This document shows positions 1 to 11,076 of a DNA stretch of 64,000 bases, one piece after another (position 1 is the stretch's first letter; each line of letters begins with the position of its first letter). A model generated the notes under the pieces. That model made no database searches. It saw only the letters and a program-made list of their open reading frames with translations, and was not told where the DNA came from. Source of the DNA: CATQHW01 sp965215345 (GTDB taxonomy: Bacteria > Spirochaetota > Spirochaetia > SZUA-6 > Bin103); assembly GCA_965215345.1 (NCBI GenBank), contig CBDCDL010000002.1:2418001-2482000 (forward strand). Reading direction: 5' to 3'. The position numbers were made by a program, and so were the translations under genes.

Positions 1-1
1 C

Positions 2-226
2 CTCCTGTCGGAGGACTTCTACGAGCTGGCGCGCATCGGCGACCGCATGCTCAGCACCTACCGCAAGAAGGCGCAGCGCGAGCTGGGGCCGACCTGCGAG
101 GTGGGCCTGGTGCCGCCGGCGGCGGAGGAGCTGGCGGTCGAGATCGACGAGTGGTTGGACGAGTTCGAGCGGGCGCAGTGGATCCTGCGCCTGTCGCCAC
201 TCCTGCGGCAACGATACGGAGACTGA
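2..226 (+). CDS. C-terminal end of an unrecognised protein (partial)
   Basis: An open frame enters from the left edge and ends at a TGA at 224-226, giving the last 74 residues of a protein whose start lies outside the window. The visible part is charged and probably helical, with basic stretches (around RKKAQRE) and a Glu/Asp-rich helix before a Leu/Arg-rich end. I do not recognise a family. Codon use, with G or C at almost every third position, matches the surrounding genes, so it is likely a real gene. It converges with the TPR gene that ends 13 bp further on. Confidence 0.6.
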   Translation, partial: LLSEDFYELARIGDRMLSTYRKKAQRELGPTCEVGLVPPAAEELAVEIDEWLDEFERAQWILRLSPLLRQRYGD

Positions 227-239
227 CAGGCCCCAGCCT

Positions 240-1445
240 TCAGGGCCGCCAGCTCTCTCCGGACGCGAGCCTGTGAGCGAGAAACCGGACACCCTGGTTG
301 TCGGAGGGGTTCAGCCAGAGGATACGCCGGAACAGGGCGGCGGCCTCGTCCCGCCGGTCCATGCGCCAGAGGCACAGACCGTAGGCATGGAGGCAGCGCA
401 GAAAGGGGCGGTTGTCGATCAGGCCCCAGGAGAGCACCCCGTCGAAGGCATCGTCCAGAGAGAGCTCGCCGATCCGAAGCCCTACCTCATAGTGCAGTAA
501 CGCGATTTCGGGGCTGTCGTCGAACACCGCGTTGCCGAGATGCGCATGCGCGTCGAGGCAGCGCAGATCGGACTGACAGAGATCCATGCGGATCTTCCGC
601 GCCGCGGCGCCGTCACCGGCATCGCTGAGTTTGTTGGACTCGATGATCGGATCCCAGTCAGCCTCGGGATCGGAGCCGGGCACCACCTGCTCCATCTCGA
701 ACAGCGGGCGACGCCCGCCGGCGATGAGCGGCAATGCCCAGGCGGGGACCGGCTCGTCCTCCTCGCCCCAGTATTCCTCCGCGGGATCCCACTCACCGCA
801 GCTCTCCAATCGCAGAGGCTTGAGACCAAGTGACGACACGTTGATACGCGCCGACTCGATCTGACCGGACACGTACGGGTGGTTCCCGTAGCGCCACTGC
901 TTGCGAGGTGTGACGGTCACGATCTGGCCGGGCACGACTCCCCAGAGCCCGGTCGCCCGCAGCGTCACCTCGCGGCTGTGGTGCAGCATACGGCAGCGGG
1001 CAGCTCGCTCCCTGACCGAAAGCACGACCATCTCCACGTTGCCGCCGCCGGGATCCAGGTCCTTGGGGCCGGCTGTCGGCGCGCGCCGCTGCCCGGCGTT
1101 GGCAGCGAACGGTGTCAGCCCCAGCCACCTGCGATACGCCGCCACGTGAAGCGCACCGGCCGAGTCGTCGGGAAACGCCACGTCGCCGGCCGAGACGACG
1201 TGCTCGGACCCGTCGTCCCGGCGGCACTTCGCCTCCAACCCGCGGCGTTCGTTGCCGTCGAACTCGAACGCGACGACCATGACCGGTTCGCCGATGACGA
1301 GTGCGGCGGCCGGCAGATCGAGGTTGTCCTCGAACGCCTGCCGCAATGCCCAGAGCTGCTCCCCGTCGCCGTAGGCGTCAACCAGGACGCTCTCCAGTAG
1401 CTCTTCCACCTCTCGGTTCCGCTCGCGAGCTTCGCGGTCCGACAT
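240..1445 (-). CDS. TPR-containing hypothetical protein, partner of the upstream AAA ATPase
   Basis: This 401-residue protein is not a family I can name. The start is set at the ATG at 1445 (MSDREARERN), four bases after the stop of the ATPase gene, so the two are probably translated together; the open frame further upstream lies inside the ATPase gene. The middle has beta-rich segments (around VPGQIVTVTPRKQW). The last about 60 residues read as a tetratricopeptide-like helical hairpin (AYGLCLWRMDRRDEAAALFRRILWL), normally a protein-interaction module. The tight pairing suggests that it works with or regulates the ATPase; that is inference from position only. Confidence 0.7.
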   Translation of the reverse strand: MSDREARERNREVEELLESVLVDAYGDGEQLWALRQAFEDNLDLPAAALVIGEPVMVVAFEFDGNERRGLEAKCRRDDGSEHVVSAGDVAFPDDSAGALHVAAYRRWLGLTPFAANAGQRRAPTAGPKDLDPGGGNVEMVVLSVRERAARCRMLHHSREVTLRATGLWGVVPGQIVTVTPRKQWRYGNHPYVSGQIESARINVSSLGLKPLRLESCGEWDPAEEYWGEEDEPVPAWALPLIAGGRRPLFEMEQVVPGSDPEADWDPIIESNKLSDAGDGAAARKIRMDLCQSDLRCLDAHAHLGNAVFDDSPEIALLHYEVGLRIGELSLDDAFDGVLSWGLIDNRPFLRCLHAYGLCLWRMDRRDEAAALFRRILWLNPSDNQGVRFLAHRLASGESWRP

Positions 1446-1449
1446 CGCG

Positions 1450-3036
1450 TCACATTCCCCACACGTGGATGTCGGGGCCACCGGCGGACGGGCGGTGGTG
1501 GAACACCTTGTCGTCCCAGCTCCGGCGCTCGTTGCGATCGAAGAGCACCAGATGGCCTGCATCCGCCGCGCAGCGGTCCACGTAGCCGGCGGTCTGCTGG
1601 ACGCCTTCGTCGATGGTGCTCTCCAGGCTCCTTCGCGGATGCAGCACCTTGCACTCGATCACGAACCGGCGCACACGGTCGTGCTGCGGCCAGATGATCA
1701 ACAGATCGGTACGTCCGCGCCCCAGGCCGTATTCCCGTTCGATGCGCCCGCCGCCGTTGACGACGCGTTGCAGATACGCTTGCAGCAGAAGCTGGGGACC
1801 GGCTTCCCGGTAATGAAAGCGCTCCACCCAATGCTCGGAGTGCTCGCGGAAGAAGCCCTGGAAGGCTTCGAGCAGCGCGACGACGTCCAGACCTCCGTCC
1901 GGATCGACGTACCACGCCGCTTCCTGGATCAGACCCTCCTGTGTCGCCCAGGTCAATTCGCGCGGCACGACCTCGGCATAGACCGGATTGGCGATGCGTA
2001 GTGGGGGATCCCGAGCCACCAGGCCGAGGTCGCGAACGTATGCCACGTCACGGGCTGTGTGATCGCTCTCGGTCGCACCACTCAGAATCGGCTCGACGAC
2101 GCGCCGCACGCGTTCTTCCTCCAGTCTGTCGGTCAGGTAGTCCAGGTGGGTCGCCCGGCGCTGGATGAGCCGCTCCCGTGCCTCGAAGAAATCGGCAGCG
2201 GTAACCACGTGCCGCCGGTCGCGCCCGGCCGCCGTGGCAAAGCAGGTTTCGCTCGCCAGCGCGTTCACCAGCCACGGCTGGCCCTGGGTCTGCGTCCAGA
2301 CCGTATCCAGGGCGTCCGGTGTGAACGCCTGCCCGGTCTCTTCGGTGTGCTGCGCCAGCAACTGCAGCGTCTCGGCCCGCGCAAAGTCGCCGAGCCGGAG
2401 TGACTTGGCCTTGATGTTGAACGGGCTGCCGCCGGCCAGCGCGGGCTTGCCGGAAGGAGAATCGATGCGGTAGTCGGCGACGTCGCGCAGCCCGCACAGG
2501 ACGACGCTCTGCGGAAAGCCGCCCGGGCGCCGGTCGTAGCCGGCTCGCAACTGGCGCAGTACCGACAGCAGCGTGTCACCGACCAGCGTGTCGATCTCGT
2601 CGAGCAGCACTACCAGAGGCCTCGGGTCGGCCTCTGCCCACCGCGTGAGCGCCGAGCGGAGTGCGCCGTTGGGACCCGATTTTGCCAGGATGGCGGGCCA
2701 GTGTTCATCCAGAAACCCGTCGCGCAACGTCGCGAGCGCCCGCGATGCCAGCTCGTCGAGGATGGCGCGCAACGCCTCTTCCTTGTCCTCGCGCGCCGCC
2801 TGGGCGCCTTCGACGTTTGCGTACACGCATCGGTACGTCCCCGCGGCGCCGCTGTTGAGCAGATCGCGCAGCGCCAGCAGCGCCGAGGTCTTTCCTGTCT
2901 GGCGGGGCGCGTGCAGTACGAAGTACTGCTCGTCCCGAACCAGACCCAACACGTCGTCGAGGTCCAGCCGGCTGAGCGGCGGCACGCAGTAGTGCTTGTC
3001 GCTGCGAACCGGACCGGTGGTGTTGAAGAAGCGCAT
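1450..3036 (-). CDS. AAA family ATPase with C-terminal PD-(D/E)XK nuclease-like domain
   Basis: The protein has 528 residues from the ATG at 3036 (MRFFNTTGPV). The N-terminal half is a P-loop ATPase: Walker A appears as RQTGKTSAL and Walker B as LVVLLDEIDTL, followed by arginine-rich helices typical of Orc/Cdc6-like STAND or AAA folds. Near the C-terminus GRGRTDLLI followed by RFVIECKVL matches the D...ExK core of PD-(D/E)XK nucleases. Proteins of this build are common and multi-copy in spirochaetes and Bacteroidetes, and their function is unsettled. A second ATPase/nuclease of related build lies at 48545-50089. The TPR gene follows by four bases. The divergent neighbour starts 47 bp away. 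Confidence 0.8.
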   Translation of the reverse strand: MRFFNTTGPVRSDKHYCVPPLSRLDLDDVLGLVRDEQYFVLHAPRQTGKTSALLALRDLLNSGAAGTYRCVYANVEGAQAAREDKEEALRAILDELASRALATLRDGFLDEHWPAILAKSGPNGALRSALTRWAEADPRPLVVLLDEIDTLVGDTLLSVLRQLRAGYDRRPGGFPQSVVLCGLRDVADYRIDSPSGKPALAGGSPFNIKAKSLRLGDFARAETLQLLAQHTEETGQAFTPDALDTVWTQTQGQPWLVNALASETCFATAAGRDRRHVVTAADFFEARERLIQRRATHLDYLTDRLEEERVRRVVEPILSGATESDHTARDVAYVRDLGLVARDPPLRIANPVYAEVVPRELTWATQEGLIQEAAWYVDPDGGLDVVALLEAFQGFFREHSEHWVERFHYREAGPQLLLQAYLQRVVNGGGRIEREYGLGRGRTDLLIIWPQHDRVRRFVIECKVLHPRRSLESTIDEGVQQTAGYVDRCAADAGHLVLFDRNERRSWDDKVFHHRPSAGGPDIHVWGM

Positions 3037-3083
3037 GGATGAGGTATGGCTCCCGGTGGTGCCGGTTTCTCCGGCACGGTAGC

Positions 3084-5264
<2,181 letters not shown>

Positions 5265-5294
5265 TATCCGTCTGGTCGGGAAGACGCCGCACTC

Positions 5295-5894
5295 CTACAG
5301 CAGGTGGCCCATCCTGGTGCGCTTGGTCTCCAGGTAATCCTGGTTGAAGGGATTGCCGGAGGCGACCACCGGGATACGGTCGGTGACCGCGATCCCCTCC
5401 GCGCGCAGGCCGTCGATCTTGCGCAGGTTGTTGGTCATCAGGGCGACCGAGCGCACCCTCAGCAACTCCAGGATGCGGGCGGCGATCCGGTAGTCGCGGG
5501 CGTCGGCGGGAAATCCAAGGTGGTGGTTGGCCTCGATCGTGTCCATGCCTTCGTCCTGCAGCCGGTAGGCGTGCAGCTTGTTGATGAGGCCGATGCCGCG
5601 GCCTTCCTGGCGGAGGTAGATCACCGCACCGCACGGCTGCGCGGCGATATGGCACAGCGCGGCGTCGAGCTGCTCGCGGCAGTCGCAGCGCTGCGAGCCG
5701 AACACCTCTCCGGTCAGGCATTCGGAGTGGACGCGGACCGGGCAGTCCTCCGCCCCGTCCATCTCGCCGTGGATGATCGCCAGGTGTTCCTGCGCATGGT
5801 CGTCGGTGCTGAACGCGGCGAGCCGGAACTTGCCGAAGCGCGTCGGCAGGTCGACGGTGGTCTCCAGGTGCACGCCGTTGCCGGTCTGTCCCAT
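5295..5894 (-). CDS. ribA: GTP cyclohydrolase II
   Basis: RibA opens the imidazole ring of GTP to start riboflavin synthesis. The 199-residue protein has the zinc site as three cysteines in CLTGEVFGSQRCDC and the RQEGRGIGLINK catalytic segment, and lacks a fused DHBP synthase (RibB) domain. The ATG at 5894 (MGQTGNG) gives the usual length; the longer open frame upstream is noncoding or shadow sequence. No other riboflavin gene is adjacent. Flavin demand in this window includes NqrB, NqrC and NqrF, but a direct link is only a thought. Confidence 0.93.
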   Translation of the reverse strand: MGQTGNGVHLETTVDLPTRFGKFRLAAFSTDDHAQEHLAIIHGEMDGAEDCPVRVHSECLTGEVFGSQRCDCREQLDAALCHIAAQPCGAVIYLRQEGRGIGLINKLHAYRLQDEGMDTIEANHHLGFPADARDYRIAARILELLRVRSVALMTNNLRKIDGLRAEGIAVTDRIPVVASGNPFNQDYLETKRTRMGHLL

Positions 5895-5971
5895 TGTGGC
5901 TCGCTGGCACAACCTATGGCGCAGGCGTGCCCGGGTCAACGTCGGCGATCGGGAGCGGGATCGGAGTGCGT

Positions 5972-6832
5972 TCAGACTCGCCTGCGGCGTCGGGGCGACC
6001 GGATGGTCTGCGTGAGCAGCGCGAACGCCTCCTCCACGTCGTCGACCTTGTGGACGAGCTCCAGGTCGGCGGCGGTGATGGCCCCCCACTCCACGAGCTT
6101 GTCGAAGTCGACCACGTCGTCCCAGTACTCGCGGCCGTAGACGATCACCTGCACGGGGCGCTGCACCTTGCGGGTCTGCAACAGGGTCAGCACCTCGAAC
6201 ATTTCGTCCATGGTGCCGTAGCCGCCGGGGAACACCACCAGTGCCCGCGCCAGGTACATGAACCAGAACTTGCGCATGAAGAAGTAGTGGAACTCCACGG
6301 CAAGGCCCGGGGTGATGTAGGGGTTGGGCGCAGGCTCGTGGGGCAGGCTGATGGCCAGACCGACGCTCTGCCCGCCCGCTTCGGCGGCGCCCCGGTTGGC
6401 GGCCTCCATCATGCCGGGACCGCCGCCGGAGCAGACGACCAGCTCGTTCTCGTGCCCGGTTTCCCTGGCCCACGTGGTGAGCCTGCGTGCCAGCTCGCGG
6501 GCATCCTCGTAGTAGGCGGCCAGCCGGATCTGGCGCTGGGCGTAGCGCATCTCCGCCGTGGAGACGCCGGACTGCCGGCCGGATGCGACGGCGCCGTAGC
6601 GCTCCTTGGCCTCCGCGAGGGGCAGCGTCCGGCTCGAACCGAAGAACACGATGGCGTTGCGGATGCGGCGGCGGCGCAGGCGCGCCTGCGGCTCCAGGTA
6701 CTCGGAGAGCATGCGCAGGGTGCGAGCGTCCCGGCTGCGCAGGAAGGCCACGTTCTCGTACGCCTTGTTGATGGGGTTGGGGTCGGTCGGGTTGGGGTCG
6801 GTCTGCTTGGGGTCGGTCCGTTTGTCGCTCAT
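5972..6832 (-). CDS. LOG/TIGR00730 family Rossmann protein (putative nucleotide phosphoribohydrolase)
   Basis: The protein carries the LOG-family motif pair: GGGPGMMEAANRGA for nucleotide binding and PGGYGTMDEMFEVLT (PGGxGTxxE) for catalysis. Relatives hydrolyse cytokinin riboside 5'-monophosphates or other nucleoside monophosphates; older databases label them lysine decarboxylase-like, which is wrong for activity. The N-terminus (residues 6-20) is a three-fold 5-residue repeat TDPKQ-TDPNP-TDPNP encoded by a 15-bp tandem repeat at 6773-6817. At 286 residues it is longer than the short LOG proteins and matches the larger subgroup. No strong ribosome-binding site is seen before the ATG at 6832. 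Confidence 0.88.
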   Translation of the reverse strand: MSDKRTDPKQTDPNPTDPNPINKAYENVAFLRSRDARTLRMLSEYLEPQARLRRRRIRNAIVFFGSSRTLPLAEAKERYGAVASGRQSGVSTAEMRYAQRQIRLAAYYEDARELARRLTTWARETGHENELVVCSGGGPGMMEAANRGAAEAGGQSVGLAISLPHEPAPNPYITPGLAVEFHYFFMRKFWFMYLARALVVFPGGYGTMDEMFEVLTLLQTRKVQRPVQVIVYGREYWDDVVDFDKLVEWGAITAADLELVHKVDDVEEAFALLTQTIRSPRRRRRV

Positions 6833-6857
6833 GGCTGGTCGTCCGGGGCGGACCGCG

Positions 6858-7838
6858 CTAGCGGACGCCGGTCGGTACCGGCACCGAGGCCACGACGCGC
6901 TGCAGGACGGTCGCGGCGTCGAGGTTCTCGATGCGCGCCTCGGCGGACAGCACCAGCCGGTGCGGGACCACCACCGGCAGCATCGCGCGCACGTCTTCCG
7001 GGAGCACGAAATCGCGCCCGTCCGCCAGCGCGAATGCCTGCGCGGCCAGCAGCACGTGCTGGGAGCACCTGGGGCTGGCGCCCAGCTTCAGCAGCGGATT
7101 GTCGCGGGTGCGGGCCGCCAGAGCGATCACGTAATCCTTGATCGAGTCGTCGACCTGCACCTGCCGGACGGCGCCGCGCAGTGCCACGATCTCCTCGGCG
7201 CCGGCCACCGGCCGCAGATCCGTCAACGGGTCGTCGCTCTGGAAGCGGTCCAGGATCTCCTTCTCCGCCCGGTCGGTCGGATAGCCGAGCGAGAAGGAGA
7301 TGCCGAAGCGGTCCAGCTCCCCCTCCGGCAGGTGGAACACGCCGACGAAGGTGACCGGGTTCTGGGTGGCGATCACGAAGAACGGCTGCGGCAGCGGGTG
7401 CGTCACCCCTTCCACGGTGACCGACCCTTCCTGCATGGCCTCCAGCAGGCTCGACTGGGTGCGCGGTGAGGCGCGGTTGATCTCGTCGGCGAGGATGAAC
7501 TGGTGCATGATCGCGCCCTGCTTGAACACGAACGTGCGCTGGTCGTTGTCCCACACGGTCATGCCGGTGATGTCGCCGGGCAGCAGGTCCGGCGTGAACT
7601 GGATGCGCGCGAAGTCCACCCCTGCGCTGGCCGCCATGACCCGCGCCAGGGTGGTCTTGCCGACGCCGGGCACGTCCTCGATCAGCACGTGCAGGCCGGA
7701 TATGAAGCCGACCAGCATGAAGCGCACTTCCCGGCTCTTGCCGACGAAGACGCGGGCGATGGCGTCCTCCAGGGCGCGAACCAGCTCCGCGTTCGAGGGC
7801 ACGGCGGCTACCTTGCTGCATCGGCGGTAGCCGGTCAA
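6858..7838 (-). CDS. MoxR family AAA+ ATPase
   Basis: MoxR ATPases act as chaperones that help assemble or insert cofactors into enzyme complexes, usually with VWA-domain partners. The 326 residues show Walker A (EDVPGVGKTTLA), Walker B (FILADEINRA), the sensor region VIATQNPVTF and the C-terminal lid (VLPEDVRAMLPVVVPHRLVL). No DUF58 or VWA-domain partner is next to it, which is unusual because most MoxR genes sit beside one. It diverges from the molybdenum-cofactor cluster with only 75 bp between the starts. Confidence 0.92.
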   Translation of the reverse strand: MTGYRRCSKVAAVPSNAELVRALEDAIARVFVGKSREVRFMLVGFISGLHVLIEDVPGVGKTTLARVMAASAGVDFARIQFTPDLLPGDITGMTVWDNDQRTFVFKQGAIMHQFILADEINRASPRTQSSLLEAMQEGSVTVEGVTHPLPQPFFVIATQNPVTFVGVFHLPEGELDRFGISFSLGYPTDRAEKEILDRFQSDDPLTDLRPVAGAEEIVALRGAVRQVQVDDSIKDYVIALAARTRDNPLLKLGASPRCSQHVLLAAQAFALADGRDFVLPEDVRAMLPVVVPHRLVLSAEARIENLDAATVLQRVVASVPVPTGVR

Positions 7839-7873
7839 CGCGACCGGCGGCTCGCCCGTCCGGACCGCGATGT

Positions 7874-7902
7874 TTGACCGTACTTCCGCGCGCTACTACT
7901 GT
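7874..7902 (+). promoter_or_regulatory. Possible sigma-70-type promoter for the moe/moa-msr cluster
   Basis: TTGACC at 7874-7879 is followed after 17 bp by TACTGT at 7897-7902. The -35 matches five of six consensus bases and the -10 three of six. The predicted start falls about 5 bases before the moeA ATG at 7914. The site lies in the short divergent gap with the MoxR gene. Support is by eye only. Confidence 0.35.
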
Positions 7903-7913
7903 CTTACGACCCT

Positions 7914-9131
7914 ATGACTTCCGTGGCGGAGGCGGACCGCATCCTCGGCGAATGGACATGGTCGCTGCCGGCCGAATCGGTGCCGCTCGCCGCATCGTAC
8001 GGCCGCGTCCTGCGCTCGCCGCTGTGCTCCGACCGCGACCTGCCGCCGTACGACCGGGCCACCATGGACGGCATCGCCGTGCGCTCCGAAGCGCTGGCTT
8101 CCGGACGCTGCCGGTTCGTGGTCGCAGGGGAGGCGGTCGCCGGCCGCCCGGCCGTCAGCCTGACCGCCGACGGAGGCTGCGTGCGCATCATGACCGGGGC
8201 GGTGCTGCCGCGTGGCGCGGACGCGGTGATTCGCTCCGAGGACGTCACGTTCGGCGACGGCACGGCCGAAGTCGCCGCCGGCGTCGAGGCTCCGCCGTGG
8301 CACAACGTACACCGCACCGCCAGCGACGGACGCGCCGGAGACGTCGTGATGGAGCCCGGCGCCCGCATCGGCGAGCGCGAGGCCGCGGTGATCGCCTCGG
8401 TCGGCGCATCGCAGGTCAACGTCTCGCGGCTTCCCCGCATCGCCATCCTCACCACCGGGGACGAGGTGGTGGCGATCGACGCCCCGGTGGAGCCGCACCA
8501 GATCCGGCAGAGCAATCGCTACGCCGCCGAGGCGATCCTGCAGGGGGCGGGGTTCCCGGCGGGCAGCGAGCACCTTCCCGACGACCAGGAACTGCTCGGC
8601 GACCGTGCCCGGCGGCTGCTGGCCGACCACGACGTGCTGATCACCACCGGCGCGGTTTCCATGGGGGTGACCGACAACATGCCGCAGGTGCTCGCCGCCG
8701 CCGGCATGCAGGAGCGCTTCCATCGCCTCGACCAGCGGCCGGGCAAGCCGCTCTGGTTCGGCACCGGCTCCGTCGACGGCGCTCCGCGGGCTGCCTTCGG
8801 GCTGCCGGGCAACCCGGTGTCGGTCGCGGTCTGCCTGCGGCGCTACGTCCTGCCGTTCCTGTTCCGGCTGCTGGAAGCCGCGCCGCCGGCGCCGGAGGCC
8901 GCTGCCCTGAGCGAAGAGGTGCGCTTCCCGATGCCGCTCACCTATTACCTGCCGGTCGCCCTGGACTGCTCCGGGGGCAGGCTTGCCGCCGCACCGCGTC
9001 CCACCGGCGGCTCCGGGGACTACCTGCGGCTCATGGCCTCCGACGGCTTCGTCGAACTCCCCGCCGAGCCCGACCGCTTCGCCGCCGGACACGTGGCGCC
9101 GCTGTACCGCTGGGGTGCCCGTGCCGGCTGA
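7914..9131 (+). CDS. moeA: Molybdopterin molybdotransferase MoeA
   Basis: MoeA inserts molybdate into adenylylated molybdopterin in the last step of Mo-cofactor synthesis. The 405-residue protein shows PPYDRATMDGIAVRSE near the N-terminus, RIMTGAVLPRGADAVI, the ILTTGDEVV segment of the MPT-binding domain, VLITTGAVSMGVTDNM and FGLPGNPVSV, all family signatures in the expected order. It opens a co-directional cluster moeA-moaA-moaC-moaD-moaE-msrP-msrQ. The next gene, moaA, starts inside its last codons. MogA/MoaB, which makes the adenylylated substrate, is not encoded in the window. Confidence 0.95.
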   Translation: MTSVAEADRILGEWTWSLPAESVPLAASYGRVLRSPLCSDRDLPPYDRATMDGIAVRSEALASGRCRFVVAGEAVAGRPAVSLTADGGCVRIMTGAVLPRGADAVIRSEDVTFGDGTAEVAAGVEAPPWHNVHRTASDGRAGDVVMEPGARIGEREAAVIASVGASQVNVSRLPRIAILTTGDEVVAIDAPVEPHQIRQSNRYAAEAILQGAGFPAGSEHLPDDQELLGDRARRLLADHDVLITTGAVSMGVTDNMPQVLAAAGMQERFHRLDQRPGKPLWFGTGSVDGAPRAAFGLPGNPVSVAVCLRRYVLPFLFRLLEAAPPAPEAAALSEEVRFPMPLTYYLPVALDCSGGRLAAAPRPTGGSGDYLRLMASDGFVELPAEPDRFAAGHVAPLYRWGARAG

Positions 9132-10230
9132 TGGGCTGCCCGTGCCGGCTGAAACGGGCGGCGACCGCTTCGGGCGCGCCCTGCACGACCTGCGCGTGTC
9201 CGTCACCGACCGCTGCAACTTCCGCTGCCCGTACTGCATGCCCAAGGAGGAGTTCGGCGACGATTACCGGTTCGTCCCGACCGCCGATCAGCTCACCGAT
9301 GCGGAGACCGTGCGGCTGGCCGGTCTGTTCGCGGATCTGGGCGTCCGCAAGCTGCGCATCACCGGCGGCGAGCCGTTGCTGCGCCGCAGCCTGACGGAAC
9401 TGATCGCCGCCCTGGCGTCGCTGCGCGCGCGCGGCATCGACGACATCGCGCTGACCACCAACGGCTTTCTGCTCGAGCGGCATGCGCAGGCGCTGGCCGA
9501 CGCCGGGCTGGACCGGGTGACGGTCAGCCTGGATTCGCTCGACCCGCACGTGTTCGAGCACCTGAACGGACTGGACCAGCCGCTTGCGCCGGTGCTGCGC
9601 GGGCTGGACGCCGCTGCGGCGGCCGGACTGGAGCCGATCAAGATCAACGTCGTGGTGCTGCGCGGCGTGAACGACGACGGGCTGCTGGACCTGGTGGAGC
9701 GCTTTCGCGGCACCGGCGTCGTGGTCCGCTTCATCGAGTACATGGACGTGGGCAACCGCAACGGCTGGTCGGCCGAGCAGGTGGTCCCGTCGCGGCGCAT
9801 CGTCGCGGCCATCCACGCGGCGCATCCGCTGGAGCCGATGGAACCCGCGTACGCGGGCGAGGTGGCGCGGCGCTACCGCTACGCCGACGGCGCGGGCGAA
9901 ATCGGCTTCATCACCAGCGTGTCGGAGCCGTTCTGCGGCGACTGCACGCGCGCACGCCTGGCGGTCGACGGCACGCTGTACACCTGCCTGTTCGCCTGGA
10001 AGGGGATGCCGCTCCTGCCTCTGCTCCGCAGCGGCGCCGGCGACGCGGAGGTCGCCCGGTTCCTGCGCGAGACCTGGGAGCGGCGCGACGACCGCTACTC
10101 CGAGGATCGCAAGCGGATCCGGACCTTCATGGAGGATAGACGCAGCGGCGGCAACGGACGGCGGGCCGGTGGCGACGACTCGGAAGCTGCGGCGCACGCC
10201 AAGGTAGAGATGCACCATGTCGGCGGCTGA
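9121..10230 (+). CDS. moaA: GTP 3',8-cyclase MoaA (radical SAM)
   Basis: MoaA uses two 4Fe-4S clusters and SAM to rearrange GTP, the first step of molybdopterin synthesis. The first cluster motif is CNFRCPYC; the second is the C-terminal CGDCTRARLAVDGTLYTC. The protein ends in HHVGG, in keeping with the conserved terminal Gly-Gly that MoaA needs for activity. No ATG fits; candidate GTG starts lie at 9115, 9121 and 9142, all overlapping or just after the moeA stop. I chose 9121 (369 residues), with 9142 equally possible. The stretch before the terminal GG (around GGNGRRAGGDDSEAAAHA) looks like a species-specific linker. Confidence 0.93.
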   Translation: MPADGLPVPAETGGDRFGRALHDLRVSVTDRCNFRCPYCMPKEEFGDDYRFVPTADQLTDAETVRLAGLFADLGVRKLRITGGEPLLRRSLTELIAALASLRARGIDDIALTTNGFLLERHAQALADAGLDRVTVSLDSLDPHVFEHLNGLDQPLAPVLRGLDAAAAAGLEPIKINVVVLRGVNDDGLLDLVERFRGTGVVVRFIEYMDVGNRNGWSAEQVVPSRRIVAAIHAAHPLEPMEPAYAGEVARRYRYADGAGEIGFITSVSEPFCGDCTRARLAVDGTLYTCLFAWKGMPLLPLLRSGAGDAEVARFLRETWERRDDRYSEDRKRIRTFMEDRRSGGNGRRAGGDDSEAAAHAKVEMHHVGG

Positions 10231-10756
10231 GCGGGCCGGCGGTCCCGGCTTCACGCATCTCACCGCCGCCGGGCATCCGCGCATGGTGGATGTCTCCGCC
10301 AAGGGCGCGACCACCCGCACGGCGACCGCGCGGGCGCTGGTGTCGCTGCCCCCCGCCGTGCGCGAGCGGCTGACCGGAGCGGGTGGGAACGGCGCCGCAC
10401 ACACCGGATCCGGGGGCGACATCGTCACCGCCAAGGGGCCGGTGTTCCAGACTGCGCGCATCGCCGGGATCATGGCGGCCAAGCGGACCGCGGAGCTGAT
10501 CCCGCTGTGCCATCCGATCGGCCTGGAGGACTGCACGATCGAGATCGACCAGACGTCCGACGGCGACCTGTCGATCGAGTGCCGGACGGTCGTCACCCAC
10601 AGGACCGGGGTGGAGATGGAGGCGCTCACCGGCGCCAGCGTGGCGGCGCTGACCGTCTACGACATGTGTAAGGCGATCAGCCGTGGCATCGTCATCAAGG
10701 ATGTGAGACTGATGAGCAAGTCGGGCGGCAGGAGCGGTGACTACCGTGCCGGATAG
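10217..10756 (+). CDS. moaC: Cyclic pyranopterin monophosphate synthase MoaC
   Basis: MoaC converts the MoaA product into cyclic pyranopterin monophosphate. Family marks in the 179 residues are MVDVSAKGATTRTATARA, the active-site LIPLCHP and YDMCKAISRG near the end. It overlaps the end of moaA by 14 bp and is therefore probably translationally coupled, with its ribosome-binding region (AAGGTAGAG) lying inside moaA. The C-terminus is typical, without a fused MogA domain. Confidence 0.95.
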   Translation: MSAAERAGGPGFTHLTAAGHPRMVDVSAKGATTRTATARALVSLPPAVRERLTGAGGNGAAHTGSGGDIVTAKGPVFQTARIAGIMAAKRTAELIPLCHPIGLEDCTIEIDQTSDGDLSIECRTVVTHRTGVEMEALTGASVAALTVYDMCKAISRGIVIKDVRLMSKSGGRSGDYRAG

Positions 10757-10761
10757 CGACC

Positions 10762-11076
10762 ATGCCGACGGCGCTTGAACGCACCGCGCCCGACCAAACC
10801 GCGCCCGACCATGCGTCGGCCGGCAGAGAGTCGGGCGTGACGGTCGCCGTCCGCTACTTCGCCATCCTGCGCGAGGAGCGGGGCCGGGAGGAGGAGTCGC
10901 TCATGACCGGCGCCACCACCGCCGCGGAGCTGTACCGGGAGTTGCGCGAGCGCTTCTCCTTCAGCCTGCCTGCCGAGCGGTTGCGCGTGGCCTGCAACGG
11001 CGACTTCGTCCCGTGGAGCCATCCGTTGCGCAACGGCGATCTGGTGGTGTTCATCCCCCCGGTGGCGGGCGGATGA
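10762..11076 (+). CDS. moaD: Molybdopterin synthase sulfur-carrier subunit MoaD
   Basis: MoaD carries sulfur as a C-terminal thiocarboxylate for dithiolene formation. The ubiquitin-like fold (VTVAVRYFAILREERG ... LVVFIPPVAGG) ends in the essential Gly-Gly. From the ATG at 10762 it has 104 residues, about 24 more than usual; the extra N-terminus is low-complexity (TAPDQTAPDHA). A GTG at 10837, with GAGAG upstream, would give a standard 79-residue MoaD and may be the true start. Its stop overlaps the moaE start (ATGA). Confidence 0.9.
   Translation: MPTALERTAPDQTAPDHASAGRESGVTVAVRYFAILREERGREEESLMTGATTAAELYRELRERFSFSLPAERLRVACNGDFVPWSHPLRNGDLVVFIPPVAGG

Noticed and set aside
7839..7913. Molybdenum-cofactor riboswitch before moeA
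   Set aside because: The gap is only 75 bp, shared with a divergent promoter, too short for the known motif.
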